From contig JBFFRY010000003.1 in assembly GCA_041572755.1 (NCBI GenBank), positions 62,001-126,000 on the forward strand: 64,000 nt of DNA, read 5' to 3'. A program made the translations under genes and the position numbers. The notes beneath the pieces were generated by a model. That model saw nothing but the letters and a program-made list of their open reading frames with translations. It was not told where the DNA came from and did no database searches. Each line of letters begins with the position of its first letter. Within the stretch, counting starts at the first letter, position 1. Shown one piece after another: positions 7,512 to 15,175 of the stretch. The DNA is from JBFELU01 sp041572755 (GTDB taxonomy: Bacteria; Actinomycetota; Acidimicrobiia; Spongiisociales; UBA11373).

Positions 7512-8051
7512 GTGACAAAGAACCGCCGCCGTATCGACCTGGTCCGATCCCCAGAGTTCGTGGCCGATCTCACCGAGCTCGATATCGACGAGCTGCGGCG
7601 TCGACGCCGCATCTGCGACGAGCTCGACACCGAGCTGTCCTACTACCGCCGCTTGCTGCACGGGCGCATGGATCTGCTCTCCTTCGAGATGCGTCGCCGC
7701 AGCGGCGAGGAGGAGCGGAGTCTGATCGAAGCGCTCCCCGAGATCCTCGCCGGAGCCACGCCAGCGGCGGGACCGGTCGCATCGCGCCGGCTCGAGATCG
7801 AGGCACCGGAGTTCTCGGGGCGGGGTCGCCGCGCCATCGATCGCGTTCTCGGTGACGATTTCCTGGTTCACCTCCACGAACTCGACGACGAGGACGTGGA
7901 GCGCATCCAAGCGATGCTCACCGATGCCGAGACCGAGATCTCGCAGCAGCGCCGCGCTGTGTTCGAAGCCCATGATGCGGTGCAGCACGAGTTGACCCGC
8001 CGCTATCGCGAAGGTCTCGCCGACCCCCACGAGTTGTTGCAGCAGGACTGA
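7512..8051 (+). CDS. RsiG-like c-di-GMP-binding anti-sigma factor homologue
   Basis: A 179-residue all-helical protein resembling actinobacterial RsiG (formerly AmfC), which holds a WhiG-type sigma factor inactive when bound to c-di-GMP through E(X)3S(X)2R(X)3Q(X)3D motifs. Two copies are visible. The first has Asp39, Ser43, Arg46, His50 and Asp54 within ELSYYRRLLHGRMD. The second has Glu140, Ser144, Arg147, Phe151 and Asp155. The Q position is replaced in both, and the first E is Asp. The copies sit in two helical hairpins separated by a linker (about 85-110). No sigma factor is adjacent. GTG 7512 has GAGGGTG upstream and a TAGGAT hexamer at 7485-7490. It is followed 1 bp later by the asparaginase gene. 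Confidence 0.68.
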   Translation: MTKNRRRIDLVRSPEFVADLTELDIDELRRRRRICDELDTELSYYRRLLHGRMDLLSFEMRRRSGEEERSLIEALPEILAGATPAAGPVASRRLEIEAPEFSGRGRRAIDRVLGDDFLVHLHELDDEDVERIQAMLTDAETEISQQRRAVFEAHDAVQHELTRRYREGLADPHELLQQD

Positions 8052-8052
8052 C

Positions 8053-8994
8053 GTGCAGGTCGGCGTGGAACGCTCCGGGCTCGTGGAGGCCCGGCACCCG
8101 GTGACGGTCGCCGCCGCGGACTCGTCCGGAACGGTCCTGGCAACGTTCGGCGCCGACCTCGATCGGCGGTTCTTCTACCGCTCGGCGGTGAAGCCCTTCC
8201 AGGCATCGATCTCGCAACGACTCGGTGCCGAGTTGTCACCGGAACAGTTGGCGATTGCCACGGCGAGTCACGGCGGCCAGCCGGTGCACCTCGCCTACGT
8301 TGCCGACATGTTGGGGGAGTTCGGCTTGCGGGAGGAGAACCTGGCGTGCCCTCCCGCCTGGCCGATGAGCCCGTCGGCAGTGCGGCGGGCCGGTGCCGCC
8401 GGGTGGGCATCCCCGCGGCGGCTCGCTCACAATTGCTCGGGCAAGCACGCCGCCATGTTGCGAGCCTGCGTCGCTCTCGACGGGCCTCTCCACTACACCG
8501 AACGCGATCATCCCCTCCAGAAGGAGATCGCCTCCTTCCTGGCCGAGACGACCGGGGACGATGGCGGCCCGGTCGGAGTCGACGGGTGCGGCGTGCCGAC
8601 CTTCGGAGGGACGGTGGTCGGTCTGGCCACGGCGTACGCCGCCCTGGCCTCCGATCCCCGACTCTCAGAGGTGGCGCAGGCCTCCTCCCGGTTCGCGGCG
8701 CTCACCGCCGACGGGGACAGGGAAGAGGCGCGCCTGGCACGCTGGATTCCGGCGGTGGTCAAGAGCGGGGCGATGGGGTGCCTCGGTTTGGCACACGTCT
8801 CCGGGGTGGGGATCGCCGCCAAGGCCTGGACCGGGGTGCTTCAAGTCGCGGTGATCGGTGTGATCGAGATGTTGCGCCGGCTGCGCTTGTTGCCGGCCTA
8901 TCCGGAGCTGGCGCTGGCCGAACTGGCGCGGCCTCCGGTGTTCGGCGGGGAACTTCGGGTCGGCACGATCCGCCCGCTGGAGAACCCGGAGTGA
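8053..8994 (+). CDS. L-asparaginase II family protein
   Basis: A 313-residue member of the asparaginase II family (PF06089-type, distinct from the E. coli AnsB fold), predicted to hydrolyse L-asparagine to aspartate and ammonia in the cytoplasm. Conserved blocks are present: YRSAVKPFQ, SHGGQPVH, HNCSGKHAAML, GVDGCGVPTF and VKSGAMGCLG. Length is normal. GTG 8053 lies 1 bp beyond the previous stop, and the end overlaps the next gene by 4 bp (GTGA), so it heads a tight three-gene unit with the acyltransferase and glycosyltransferase. The metabolic link between the three is not apparent. Confidence 0.85.
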   Translation: MQVGVERSGLVEARHPVTVAAADSSGTVLATFGADLDRRFFYRSAVKPFQASISQRLGAELSPEQLAIATASHGGQPVHLAYVADMLGEFGLREENLACPPAWPMSPSAVRRAGAAGWASPRRLAHNCSGKHAAMLRACVALDGPLHYTERDHPLQKEIASFLAETTGDDGGPVGVDGCGVPTFGGTVVGLATAYAALASDPRLSEVAQASSRFAALTADGDREEARLARWIPAVVKSGAMGCLGLAHVSGVGIAAKAWTGVLQVAVIGVIEMLRRLRLLPAYPELALAELARPPVFGGELRVGTIRPLENPE

Positions 8995-9899
8995 TCGAGG
9001 TCACCGACGACTGGTCGAGCGTCGACTGGGCCCGCCGGCCGGCGGCGCCTGCGGTGGGGCCCTTTCCGCATCGCGAGTTTCTGGAGACGTGGTGGGAGCA
9101 CCGAGGTGAAGGGGAGCTTTGGCTGGTGGAATCGGAGACCACCCTCCTGCCGCTGCGAGGCGTGGCCGGGACCATCGAGTTCGTCGGTGAGGCGGACCTG
9201 ACCGACTACCACAGCCCGCTGGGATCGGATGGGGGGGCGGTGGCGGCGGCCTTTCTCGGGACGCGGCCCGCCGGGACCAGGTTTGCCTTCGACTCGCTCC
9301 CGGCGGAGGTCGCCCGTCCCTTGAAGGAGGGTCTCGAGGCGGCCGGCTACTCGGTGGCGGTTCGGGTCCATGAAGTGAGCGCAGTACTGAGTCTCCCCTC
9401 GACCGACGAAGACCGATTGGGTGCCCTGGGATCGAAGCAGCGTCACGAGGCGCGGCGCAAGACGCGCCGGTTCGCCGAGGCGTACGGGACGGCCCGACTG
9501 ACCCGGACGACCGAACGTGACGCCCTCGCCCCCTTCACCGAGATGCATCGGGCCGCGGCCGGGCCCAAGGGGTCGTTCATGACCCCGGCTCTGGAGCGGT
9601 TCTTCGGCGCACTGCTCGGGATTCCCGGGGCCGTCATCCACTTCCTGACCGGGGACGAGAGCATCCCGCTGGCGGCATCATTCGGCTTCGAGACACCCGA
9701 TGCCTACTACCTCTACAACTCGGCCTTTGACCCGGCGGCGAGGGCGTTGTCACCCGGCGCCGTGCTCCTCGAGCTCCTGTTGTCCGAGTCGGTGGGGGCG
9801 GGTCGAGGGGTCTTCGACTTCCTCAAGGGTGACGAGGCATACAAGTTCAGAATGGGAGCGGACCCGCGGGAGTTGTACGTCGTGGAGGGCACGACATGA
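8991..9899 (+). CDS. BioF2-like GNAT acyltransferase
   Basis: A 302-residue protein with the fold of the BioF2/CelD-like acetyltransferase domain (PF13480-type). The C-terminal half carries the hallmark sequence KQRHEARRKTRRF, then PLAASFGFE, AYYLYNSAFDP and VFDFLKGDEAYKFRMG. Relatives transfer acyl or amino-acyl groups in polysaccharide or cell-envelope synthesis, but the substrate here is unknown. GTG 8991 overlaps the asparaginase stop and the ATGA at its end overlaps the glycosyltransferase. Co-translation with a GT4 enzyme suggests decoration of a sugar-containing product (inference). Confidence 0.75.
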   Translation: MIEVTDDWSSVDWARRPAAPAVGPFPHREFLETWWEHRGEGELWLVESETTLLPLRGVAGTIEFVGEADLTDYHSPLGSDGGAVAAAFLGTRPAGTRFAFDSLPAEVARPLKEGLEAAGYSVAVRVHEVSAVLSLPSTDEDRLGALGSKQRHEARRKTRRFAEAYGTARLTRTTERDALAPFTEMHRAAAGPKGSFMTPALERFFGALLGIPGAVIHFLTGDESIPLAASFGFETPDAYYLYNSAFDPAARALSPGAVLLELLLSESVGAGRGVFDFLKGDEAYKFRMGADPRELYVVEGTT

Positions 9900-11095
9900 T
9901 CGACCGGGTTGCGTTCCTGAGCATCCACACCTGTCCGCTGACGGTCCCCGGGTCGGGGAACGCCGGGGGAATGAACGTCTATATCGGCGAGCTCGCCGGG
10001 GCGCTGGCGGACCGGGGGGTGGCGGTCGACGTCTTCACCGGGCGTCGTGATGCCGAGGTTCCCGACGAGGTGACGACCACGGCGGGCTATCGGGTGGTCC
10101 ACATCGACGTCGCCGCCGACGATCCGGCCGGTGCCGTTGGGGAGTTTGCCGAGGGGGTCGTCAAGTGGGCCGCCACCCGCGATGTGCGCTACGACGTCGT
10201 GCACTCCCACTACTGGCTGTCGGGGTGGGCCGGCGTCCTGCTCCAGGAGATTCTCGACGTCCCCTTCGCCATCTCATTCCACACGCTGGGGCGGGTCAAG
10301 GACGCCAACCGGCGAGCCGACGACCGGCCGACGAGCTTGCTGCGCATCGCCGCAGAGACCGAGGTCATCACTCGGGCCGGATGCGTGATCGCATCCACCC
10401 CGGTCGAGGCGGCACAGCTTCTCGACCACTACGGGGCAGACCCGGAGCGTCTCTGCGTCTCTCCGCCCGGGGTGGATCACGAGATCTTCCATCCCGGCGA
10501 TGGGGACCGGGCCCGCGCCTCCCTCGATCTGCCCGAAGGCCCGATGGTCATGTTTGCCGGGAGGATTCAGCCTCTCAAGGCCGCCGACGTGGCGGTGCGG
10601 GCATTTGTCGCCGCCGCCGAGCAGATCCCCGACCTTCAGATGGTGGTGATCGGTGGCCCCAGCGGACCCAGGGGGGAGCGAGAGATCGACGCCTTGCGCG
10701 ACCTGGCCGACGGTCACCGGATCGAGTTCCGGCCGCCGATGCCCCACGCCGCCATGGCCGACGCCTTTCGAGCCGCCGACGTTCTTCTGGTCCCGTCCCG
10801 CAGCGAGTCGTTCGGCCTGGTGGCCGCCGAGGCGCAGGCTTGCGGCACTCCCGTGGTGGCCTCCCGGGTCGGCGGCCTGGCCCATGCGGTGTCCGACGGT
10901 GTCTCGGGGTTCCTGGTCGACGGTTGGGACCCGGCCGGCTTCGGGGAAGCCTTGGTGCGGGTGCTCGGCGACCCGGCAACGAGGGCACGGCTCTCGGCCG
11001 GCGCGGTGGTCCACGCCGAGCAGTTCTCCTGGGTGGCGACGGTCGATCGCCTCCTCGAGCTCTACGCCGGGCTCACGCCGTCGGTCGCGTCATGA
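9896..11095 (+). CDS. GT4-family glycosyltransferase, MshA-like
   Basis: A 399-residue GT-B fold glycosyltransferase. The N-terminus (FLSIHTCPLTVPGSGNAGGM) and the motifs VHSHYWLSG, SPPGVDHEIFHPGD and SRSESFGLVAAEAQACGTPV closely resemble MshA, which makes the first mycothiol intermediate from UDP-GlcNAc and inositol phosphate. Divergence in the acceptor-side loop (FHTLGRVKDANRR) and the absence of other mycothiol genes nearby mean a different acceptor is possible, such as sugar phosphates or lipids. The ATG overlaps the preceding acyltransferase stop. Its 3' end overlaps the convergent VOC gene by 23 bp. Confidence 0.78.
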   Translation: MIDRVAFLSIHTCPLTVPGSGNAGGMNVYIGELAGALADRGVAVDVFTGRRDAEVPDEVTTTAGYRVVHIDVAADDPAGAVGEFAEGVVKWAATRDVRYDVVHSHYWLSGWAGVLLQEILDVPFAISFHTLGRVKDANRRADDRPTSLLRIAAETEVITRAGCVIASTPVEAAQLLDHYGADPERLCVSPPGVDHEIFHPGDGDRARASLDLPEGPMVMFAGRIQPLKAADVAVRAFVAAAEQIPDLQMVVIGGPSGPRGEREIDALRDLADGHRIEFRPPMPHAAMADAFRAADVLLVPSRSESFGLVAAEAQACGTPVVASRVGGLAHAVSDGVSGFLVDGWDPAGFGEALVRVLGDPATRARLSAGAVVHAEQFSWVATVDRLLELYAGLTPSVAS

Positions 11096-11594
11096 CGGCG
11101 ACGCCGGCGCCGAGGCCCCGCACCGTCAAGATCTCCCGACCGGGCTGAATCGCCGGTCTCGGACCGGTCACGTCGGCCCCCATCGCCTCCCAGCGCCGGG
11201 CGAGCTCAGACATGTGCTCATCGGTCCATAGAGCGATCCCGTAGAGCGCCGGCTCGGGCACCGCCGCCTCGATGACCTCGAGGACGGGGCCCACCCGGAA
11301 GAAGGCGGCCGGGCTCCCGCGCACCTCGGTTCGGCGCCGGGCCGGGTAGCCGGCCCGCTCGATGTCGAGTACCGAGACCTCGAGCGCCGGCACGAGCACG
11401 ACGAGATGGTCGACGCCCCAACCCGCGACCGGGGCCGCTGCGGGAGGCCGGAACGTGGGGATCCCGAGTTCGGGAATCCGGCCCTCCCAACTCCAGGCCG
11501 CCGACCCATCGGTGAGGGTGACCGCCTCGGCCCGGAACGCGGCAGGGAACCCGATGGCCGACCACCGCACCGGGAGCCGGATACCACCGATCAT
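11073..11594 (-). CDS. VOC (glyoxalase-like) superfamily protein
   Basis: A 173-residue protein with a vicinal-oxygen-chelate-like pattern: GVDHLVVLVPALE opening strand, FRVGPVLEVIEA, then a second half YGIALWTDEHMSELARRW and a closing VRGLGAGVAVMTR strand. The N-terminal 60 residues are less typical. Metal ligands are only partly evident (His in GVDHLV, Glu in LEVIEA), so enzymatic function cannot be assigned. ATG 11594 is preferred over TTG 11600. It is transcribed leftward out of the intergenic region that contains the DnaA-box-like cluster. Confidence 0.6.
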   Translation of the reverse strand: MIGGIRLPVRWSAIGFPAAFRAEAVTLTDGSAAWSWEGRIPELGIPTFRPPAAAPVAGWGVDHLVVLVPALEVSVLDIERAGYPARRRTEVRGSPAAFFRVGPVLEVIEAAVPEPALYGIALWTDEHMSELARRWEAMGADVTGPRPAIQPGREILTVRGLGAGVAVMTRPTA

Positions 11595-11890
11595 GCGCAA
11601 AGGCCCGAGGAACCTCCACGGCCGGCGCCCCGCACTTCCCCAAACGGAGCGCCGTCTCGCATCGGCACCTCGGGCCTTGCGCGGTCGACCCTATTGAGCG
11701 GCGAGGGTCTCGTCAACGGGGCTCCCCGAGCATCGATTTCGCGATCTTGTGCATGGAATCGAGCCCATCTCACCATACCTGCCCCCCGAAGTGACGCCTT
11801 CGAGCGACTTTTCCACATATCCACACTCATCCACAGGGGGTTGTGCACAAGCGGTGTCGACAAGTTTCTGAGGCGCTTTTTTCGCGCCCT
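11595..11890. other. Intergenic region with DnaA-box-like 9-mer cluster (11809-11850)
   Basis: This non-coding gap of about 296 bp is the longest in the window. Within 42 bp it holds TTTTCCACA (11809), ATATCCACA (11817), TCATCCACA (11827) and the palindromic TTGTGCACAA (11841-11850), with TTGTCGACA on the minus strand nearby (about 11855-11863). All are one or two changes from the DnaA-box consensus TTATCCACA/TTGTCCACA. A T-run (11877-11882) lies beside it. No dnaA, dnaN or other origin gene is in the window, so this may be a DnaA-titration or regulatory site, or chance. The gap is downstream of the Clp1-like gene and upstream of the VOC gene. Confidence 0.45.
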
Positions 11891-12751
11891 TCAGTCGATG
11901 CCGAACATGAGGTCCCGCAGCCGGATCCGCTGGATCTCGTAGGTCGAGGTGTCGATCATCATCGATCCGAGCCGCAGGCCCCGCATCCCATCCCCGGCAT
12001 TGGTGCCGACCCGGAGGACGTCGTCGGCGAACTCGAGGACTCCCAGGCCGAGGCACCACCCCGAGCCGTCGAGGGCGCCGACCAGCACCCGATCGAGACG
12101 GGAGAGATCGAGGCCGGCGGGGAGGGTAGGTGCAAACACGGTGGGGCGGACCCGCCATCGTTGCTGCGGCTCGGCGAAGGCGGCGGCGAACCCCTTGGTG
12201 CGGGCCGCCTCCCGCTCGTCGGGCGACGGGGTCCGGATCTCGGGATCGACCGGGGCGATCTCCACGTCGGCCGAGAAGAACCGGCGCAACATCCCGATCA
12301 AGGGCTCCAGCTCGGCACCCCGCTGCAGACCCACCACGATGTCGGGCCGGCACAGCTCCATCTTGTGGTACTTGAGGGTCTGGCCGGTGACGCCGGAGAC
12401 GACGCCGGTGGTGTCGACCACCACGATGTCGGCCTCATAGCGGGCCCGGTCGACCAGTGTCGCGGTGGCGACCACCTGCTGGAGCACCAAGCCCTCGGGG
12501 GTGATCGAGCCGACGAACTGCATCGCGTCGGCCCGTTCGAGATCCTCGAGATCGCTCCGATCCCGAACGAAGTGGAGACCGGCGCATCCCGGCGGTCCCG
12601 TGGTGGTCTGGTCGATGTCGGCATCGACGTACGCCGCGGTCTTCCCGGCATGCACCGCCGCCTCGAGCAATCGGAGACCGAAGGAGGTCTTGCCGGTATC
12701 GCGGGCCCCGATCAGCATCACCACGCCGCGGCGGCGCGTCAGATCGTCCAA
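11891..12751 (-). CDS. Clp1/Grc3-like P-loop polynucleotide kinase family protein
   Basis: A 286-residue P-loop NTPase. Walker A is GARDTGKTS near residues 15-23, followed by VDADIDQTTTGPPGC, which matches the YVDADxGQxxxGPPG signature of the CLP1_P domain (5'-hydroxyl polynucleotide kinases Clp1 and Grc3), and VVDTTGVVSG as the Walker B region. The C-terminal half (GVLEFADDVLRVGT) is a small beta domain. Eukaryotic and archaeal members phosphorylate RNA 5' ends; bacterial homologues are uncharacterised, so substrate and role are unknown. It is divergent from the SAM hydrolase gene with about 95 bp between starts. Confidence 0.75.
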   Translation of the reverse strand: MDDLTRRRGVVMLIGARDTGKTSFGLRLLEAAVHAGKTAAYVDADIDQTTTGPPGCAGLHFVRDRSDLEDLERADAMQFVGSITPEGLVLQQVVATATLVDRARYEADIVVVDTTGVVSGVTGQTLKYHKMELCRPDIVVGLQRGAELEPLIGMLRRFFSADVEIAPVDPEIRTPSPDEREAARTKGFAAAFAEPQQRWRVRPTVFAPTLPAGLDLSRLDRVLVGALDGSGWCLGLGVLEFADDVLRVGTNAGDGMRGLRLGSMMIDTSTYEIQRIRLRDLMFGID

Positions 12752-12831
12752 GAGGCCGGTGTGGATGTCGCTGATGCCGCCTCCTCCTCGGGCCGCGGAT
12801 TGTATCGGGGTGAGGCTCGCGAAGGCCGGGG

Positions 12832-12837
12832 TATCCT
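12832..12837 (+). promoter_or_regulatory. -10-like hexamer, leaderless start of the SAM hydrolase gene
   Basis: TATCCT lies 9 bp before ATG 12847 with no Shine-Dalgarno-like sequence between, so transcription probably begins at or next to the start codon. The same geometry recurs at several monocistronic starts in this window. Confidence 0.4.
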
Positions 12838-12846
12838 CCGCCGGCG

Positions 12847-13668
12847 ATGTCCCCGATCTCGTTCCTCTCAGACTTCGGCCACGCCGACGAGTTCGTCGGC
12901 GTGGTCCACGGCGTGATCGCCCGCATTGCGCCGGAGGTTCGGGTGATCGACGTGACCCACGGGGTGCCGCGCGGTGATGTGCGAGCCGGGGCCCTGGCGC
13001 TGCTCCGAGCGGTGCAGTACCTGCCGGAAGGCGTGGTCTTGGGCGTCGTCGACCCGGGGGTCGGTGGGGACCGGCGCCCCGTGGCGCTCGAGACCGGGTG
13101 GGGGCACTTCTTGGGGCCCGACAACGGCCTGCTGGCTCCGGCAGTGGCCGTGGTCGGCGGGGCGCAGCGGGCGGTGGAGCTCGATGCGCCGGCCTATCGA
13201 CTCCCCTCGCAGGGAGCGACCTTCGAGGGCCGCGACGTCTTTGCGCCGGCGGCGGCGGTGCTCGCCTCGGGGGAGGCGGACATCGGCGACCTCGGGACCG
13301 ACGTCGACGTCACGACCCTGATGCCGCTGCTGCTCCCCCTTCCCGACCAGGGCGACGGCTACGTGCAGGGGGAAGTGTGGTGGATCGATACCTTCGGCAA
13401 CGCCCAGACCAACATCGGGCCCGCTGATCTGGAGGCGGCCGGTCTCGGTCCGGGGAGCGTGGTCACCATCCGGATCGGTGCGACGAGTCACGATCTGCCC
13501 TGGGTGACGGCGTATGCCGATGTCGGGGAAGGTGAGGGTTTGGTGCACGTCGACTCCTACGGTTTGATGACGATCGCCGTGCGGGGGGGGAGGGCCGACG
13601 AGGCGTTCGCCGTGCGGGAGCGGGTCTCGATCGGGGTCAGGGCTGGACCGACAGGAGCTGCACGATGA
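12847..13668 (+). CDS. SAM hydrolase (S-adenosyl-L-methionine hydroxide adenosyltransferase family)
   Basis: A 273-residue member of the DUF62/PF01887 family. Characterised relatives split S-adenosylmethionine into adenosine and methionine using water; fluorinase and chlorinase are halide-using cousins. Seen: FLSDFGHADEFVG, DVTHGVPRGD, VDPGVGGDRRP, GPDNGLL, FEGRDVFAPAAA and WIDTFGNAQTNI. The length fits hydrolases rather than fluorinases, which carry an extra loop. Its cellular purpose is generally unclear. It overlaps a small convergent reading frame at its 3' end by 32 bp. Confidence 0.85.
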   Translation: MSPISFLSDFGHADEFVGVVHGVIARIAPEVRVIDVTHGVPRGDVRAGALALLRAVQYLPEGVVLGVVDPGVGGDRRPVALETGWGHFLGPDNGLLAPAVAVVGGAQRAVELDAPAYRLPSQGATFEGRDVFAPAAAVLASGEADIGDLGTDVDVTTLMPLLLPLPDQGDGYVQGEVWWIDTFGNAQTNIGPADLEAAGLGPGSVVTIRIGATSHDLPWVTAYADVGEGEGLVHVDSYGLMTIAVRGGRADEAFAVRERVSIGVRAGPTGAAR

Positions 13669-13735
13669 AGACCACCCCGGCGGCGATGAGGATCACCAGC
13701 AGTGTCAGCAGTGCGAAGACGGTCCCCGGGCGCAT
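13637..13735 (-). CDS. Small single-pass membrane protein (32 aa)
   Basis: A short frame encoding 32 residues: Met-Arg-Pro-Gly, then one continuous hydrophobic segment (about residues 5-29), ending SVQP. There is no Shine-Dalgarno sequence, but a TAGGGT hexamer on the minus strand (13751 to 13746) lies 10 bp upstream of the ATG, the spacing seen at other putative leaderless starts here. It is divergent from the glutaredoxin-like gene and overlaps the SAM hydrolase 3' end. It is too short for homology judgement, and could be a chance frame. Confidence 0.4.
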   Translation of the reverse strand: MRPGTVFALLTLLVILIAAGVVFIVQLLSVQP

Positions 13736-13771
13736 CCGGAGGCCGACCCTAGCCGGGCGAGGCCGGTCCCG

Positions 13772-14020
13772 ATGAGGAAGGTCACCTTCCTGACCCGGCG
13801 CGGCTGCACGCTGTGCGACGAGGCCTGGCCCCACGTGGCGGAGTGGGCGGACCGCCTCCAAGTCGGGGTCGAAGTGGTCGACGTCGACGCCGAGGGCCTC
13901 GCCGAACGATACGGGGACCGGGTTCCCGTGGTGCTGGGACCGGAGGGGGACGAACTGCTTGCCGGGCGGTTCGGGAGGCTCCGGGTGCTGCGGGCCATGC
14001 TGCGAGCTCGCTACGGCTGA
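13772..14020 (+). CDS. Glutaredoxin/thioredoxin-like DUF836-type protein
   Basis: An 82-residue thioredoxin-fold protein with the redox motif CTLC at residues 12-15 (TRRGCTLCDEAW), a cis-Pro region RVPVVLG and a final helix. It fits the DUF836/glutaredoxin-like family of small actinobacterial disulfide proteins. It probably takes part in thiol-disulfide exchange in the cytoplasm. It lies 30 bp upstream of rex, an arrangement common in actinobacteria, and may be co-regulated with it. Confidence 0.78.
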   Translation: MRKVTFLTRRGCTLCDEAWPHVAEWADRLQVGVEVVDVDAEGLAERYGDRVPVVLGPEGDELLAGRFGRLRVLRAMLRARYG

Positions 14021-14038
14021 GAGGTCCGGCGGCAGGAC

Positions 14039-14044
14039 TATTGT
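14039..14044 (+). promoter_or_regulatory. -10-like hexamer upstream of rex
   Basis: TATTGT ends 6 bp before GTG 14051, compatible with leaderless transcription of rex. No clear Rex operator (TTGTGAxxxxxxTCACAA) is visible around it. Confidence 0.35.
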
Positions 14045-14050
14045 GCGCTC

Positions 14051-14677
14051 GTGAAGACGGCCGTTCCCCGCGCCACCGTGCAGCGCTTGCCGATGTATCT
14101 CAAAGTCCTCGATGAGGTCTCCGAGGAGGGGATCTCCAGCGAGGAACTCGCCGCCGCGGCCGGGGTGAACTCCGCCAAGGTCCGCAAGGACCTCTCCTAT
14201 CTCGGCTCCTACGGGGTGCGGGGCGTCGGCTACGAGGTGGAGCACCTCCGCTACGAGGTGCGGCGGGCCCTCGGGCTCACCAAGGACTGGCGGGTGGCCA
14301 TCGTCGGGCTCGGCAACCTCGGCCTCGCCCTCGCCAACTACCGGGGATTCGCCGAAGAGGGCTTCGTCGTCGTTGGTCTCTTCGACAGCGATCCCGGCAA
14401 GATCGGAGCCCACATCGACACACTCGAGATCGAGCCGATGGAACGTCTCTCCGCTGCGGTGAAGGATCGGCACATTTCGATAGGGATGATCACCACGCCG
14501 GCCGGCTCGGCCCAGGAGGTGGCCGACATCCTGGCCGAATCCGGCGTCAAATCGATCCTCAATTTCGCCCCGGCCCACATCCAGGTCCCCGAGGGGGTGG
14601 ACGTGCGGCGCGTCGACCTGTCGACGGAACTCAAGGTGCTTTCGTATTACCTGCACCGTGCCGGGGCCGACGCTTAG
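14051..14677 (+). CDS. rex: Redox-sensing transcriptional repressor Rex
   Basis: A 208-residue repressor that senses the NADH/NAD+ ratio and controls respiratory genes. The N-terminal winged helix (VPRATVQRLPMYLKVL, SSEELAAAAGVNSAKVRKDLSYLG) is followed by a Rossmann domain with IVGLGNLGLALANY and the C-terminal swapped helix (STELKVLSYYL). All are hallmarks and the length is normal. GTG 14051 is the family-typical start. Its position next to a large respiratory gene island suggests that the island contains targets, though I see no convincing Rex operator upstream of the nuo or cytochrome operons. Confidence 0.93.
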   Translation: MKTAVPRATVQRLPMYLKVLDEVSEEGISSEELAAAAGVNSAKVRKDLSYLGSYGVRGVGYEVEHLRYEVRRALGLTKDWRVAIVGLGNLGLALANYRGFAEEGFVVVGLFDSDPGKIGAHIDTLEIEPMERLSAAVKDRHISIGMITTPAGSAQEVADILAESGVKSILNFAPAHIQVPEGVDVRRVDLSTELKVLSYYLHRAGADA

Positions 14678-14686
14678 GTCCCGGGC

Positions 14687-15175
14687 CTATTCGTCGTCCC
14701 CGCTCTCCGATTCGAAGCGATTGAGCGCGGTGACGAACATCGCGAACAGAATGAGCGCCCCGACCATCAACGCTCCGGGGAGGATCCGGAGCTCGAAGGC
14801 ATTGAGCCCCTCGAGCGAGGTGGGCCGCAACCCGCGCGGTGCATAGAGGGAGTAGAGCAACCCGACGACCGCCAGGAATCCGAAGAAGGCGGTTCCGGTC
14901 ACCAGGAAGGCCAGCCGCCGGCCCAGGTTCGTGTAGTTGATCAGGTAGACCGACCCGGCGAACACCGCCAGCGAAGCGAAGGCGACGATCAGGCCGCGGA
15001 CCAGGACCCCGGGCGCCGGCTCGCCATCGGGGCCCACGTTGTTCTTCCCGACCAGGTTCTCGTAGAAGACATCCAGTGCCGCCCGGAACTGGGGGATCAG
15101 CGACAGCAGGACGAGCACCGCCAGCACGATGCCGAGCCACTCCAGGCTGCTCAGACCCCTCTCGTCGCGCCGCAT
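14687..15175 (-). CDS. Small integral membrane protein of the b6-type complex operon
   Basis: A 162-residue membrane protein with one N-terminal hydrophobic segment (SSLEWLGIVLAVLVLLSLIP, similar to the start of TadE/Flp-like pilins) and three more in the C-terminal two thirds. No family recognised. ATG 15175 overlaps the stop of the diheme cytochrome c gene by a few bases, so it is translated as the last gene of the leftward cytochrome operon. A structural or assembly role for the cytochrome complex is inferred from position only. It converges on rex. Confidence 0.65.
   Translation of the reverse strand: MRRDERGLSSLEWLGIVLAVLVLLSLIPQFRAALDVFYENLVGKNNVGPDGEPAPGVLVRGLIVAFASLAVFAGSVYLINYTNLGRRLAFLVTGTAFFGFLAVVGLLYSLYAPRGLRPTSLEGLNAFELRILPGALMVGALILFAMFVTALNRFESESGDDE

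Noticed and set aside
9896..11095. Firm assignment as MshA of mycothiol synthesis
   Set aside because: N-terminal motifs fit, but no mshB, mshC or mshD is present and the gene is coupled to an acyltransferase and asparaginase, so only MshA-like is supported.
11595..11890. Chromosomal origin of replication
   Set aside because: DnaA-box-like sites are present but dnaA, dnaN, gyrB and parAB genes are absent from the window; kept only as a finding.
12847..13668. Fluorinase or chlorinase
   Set aside because: Length and motifs fit the common SAM hydrolases; the extra loop of fluorinase is absent and no halometabolite genes are nearby.
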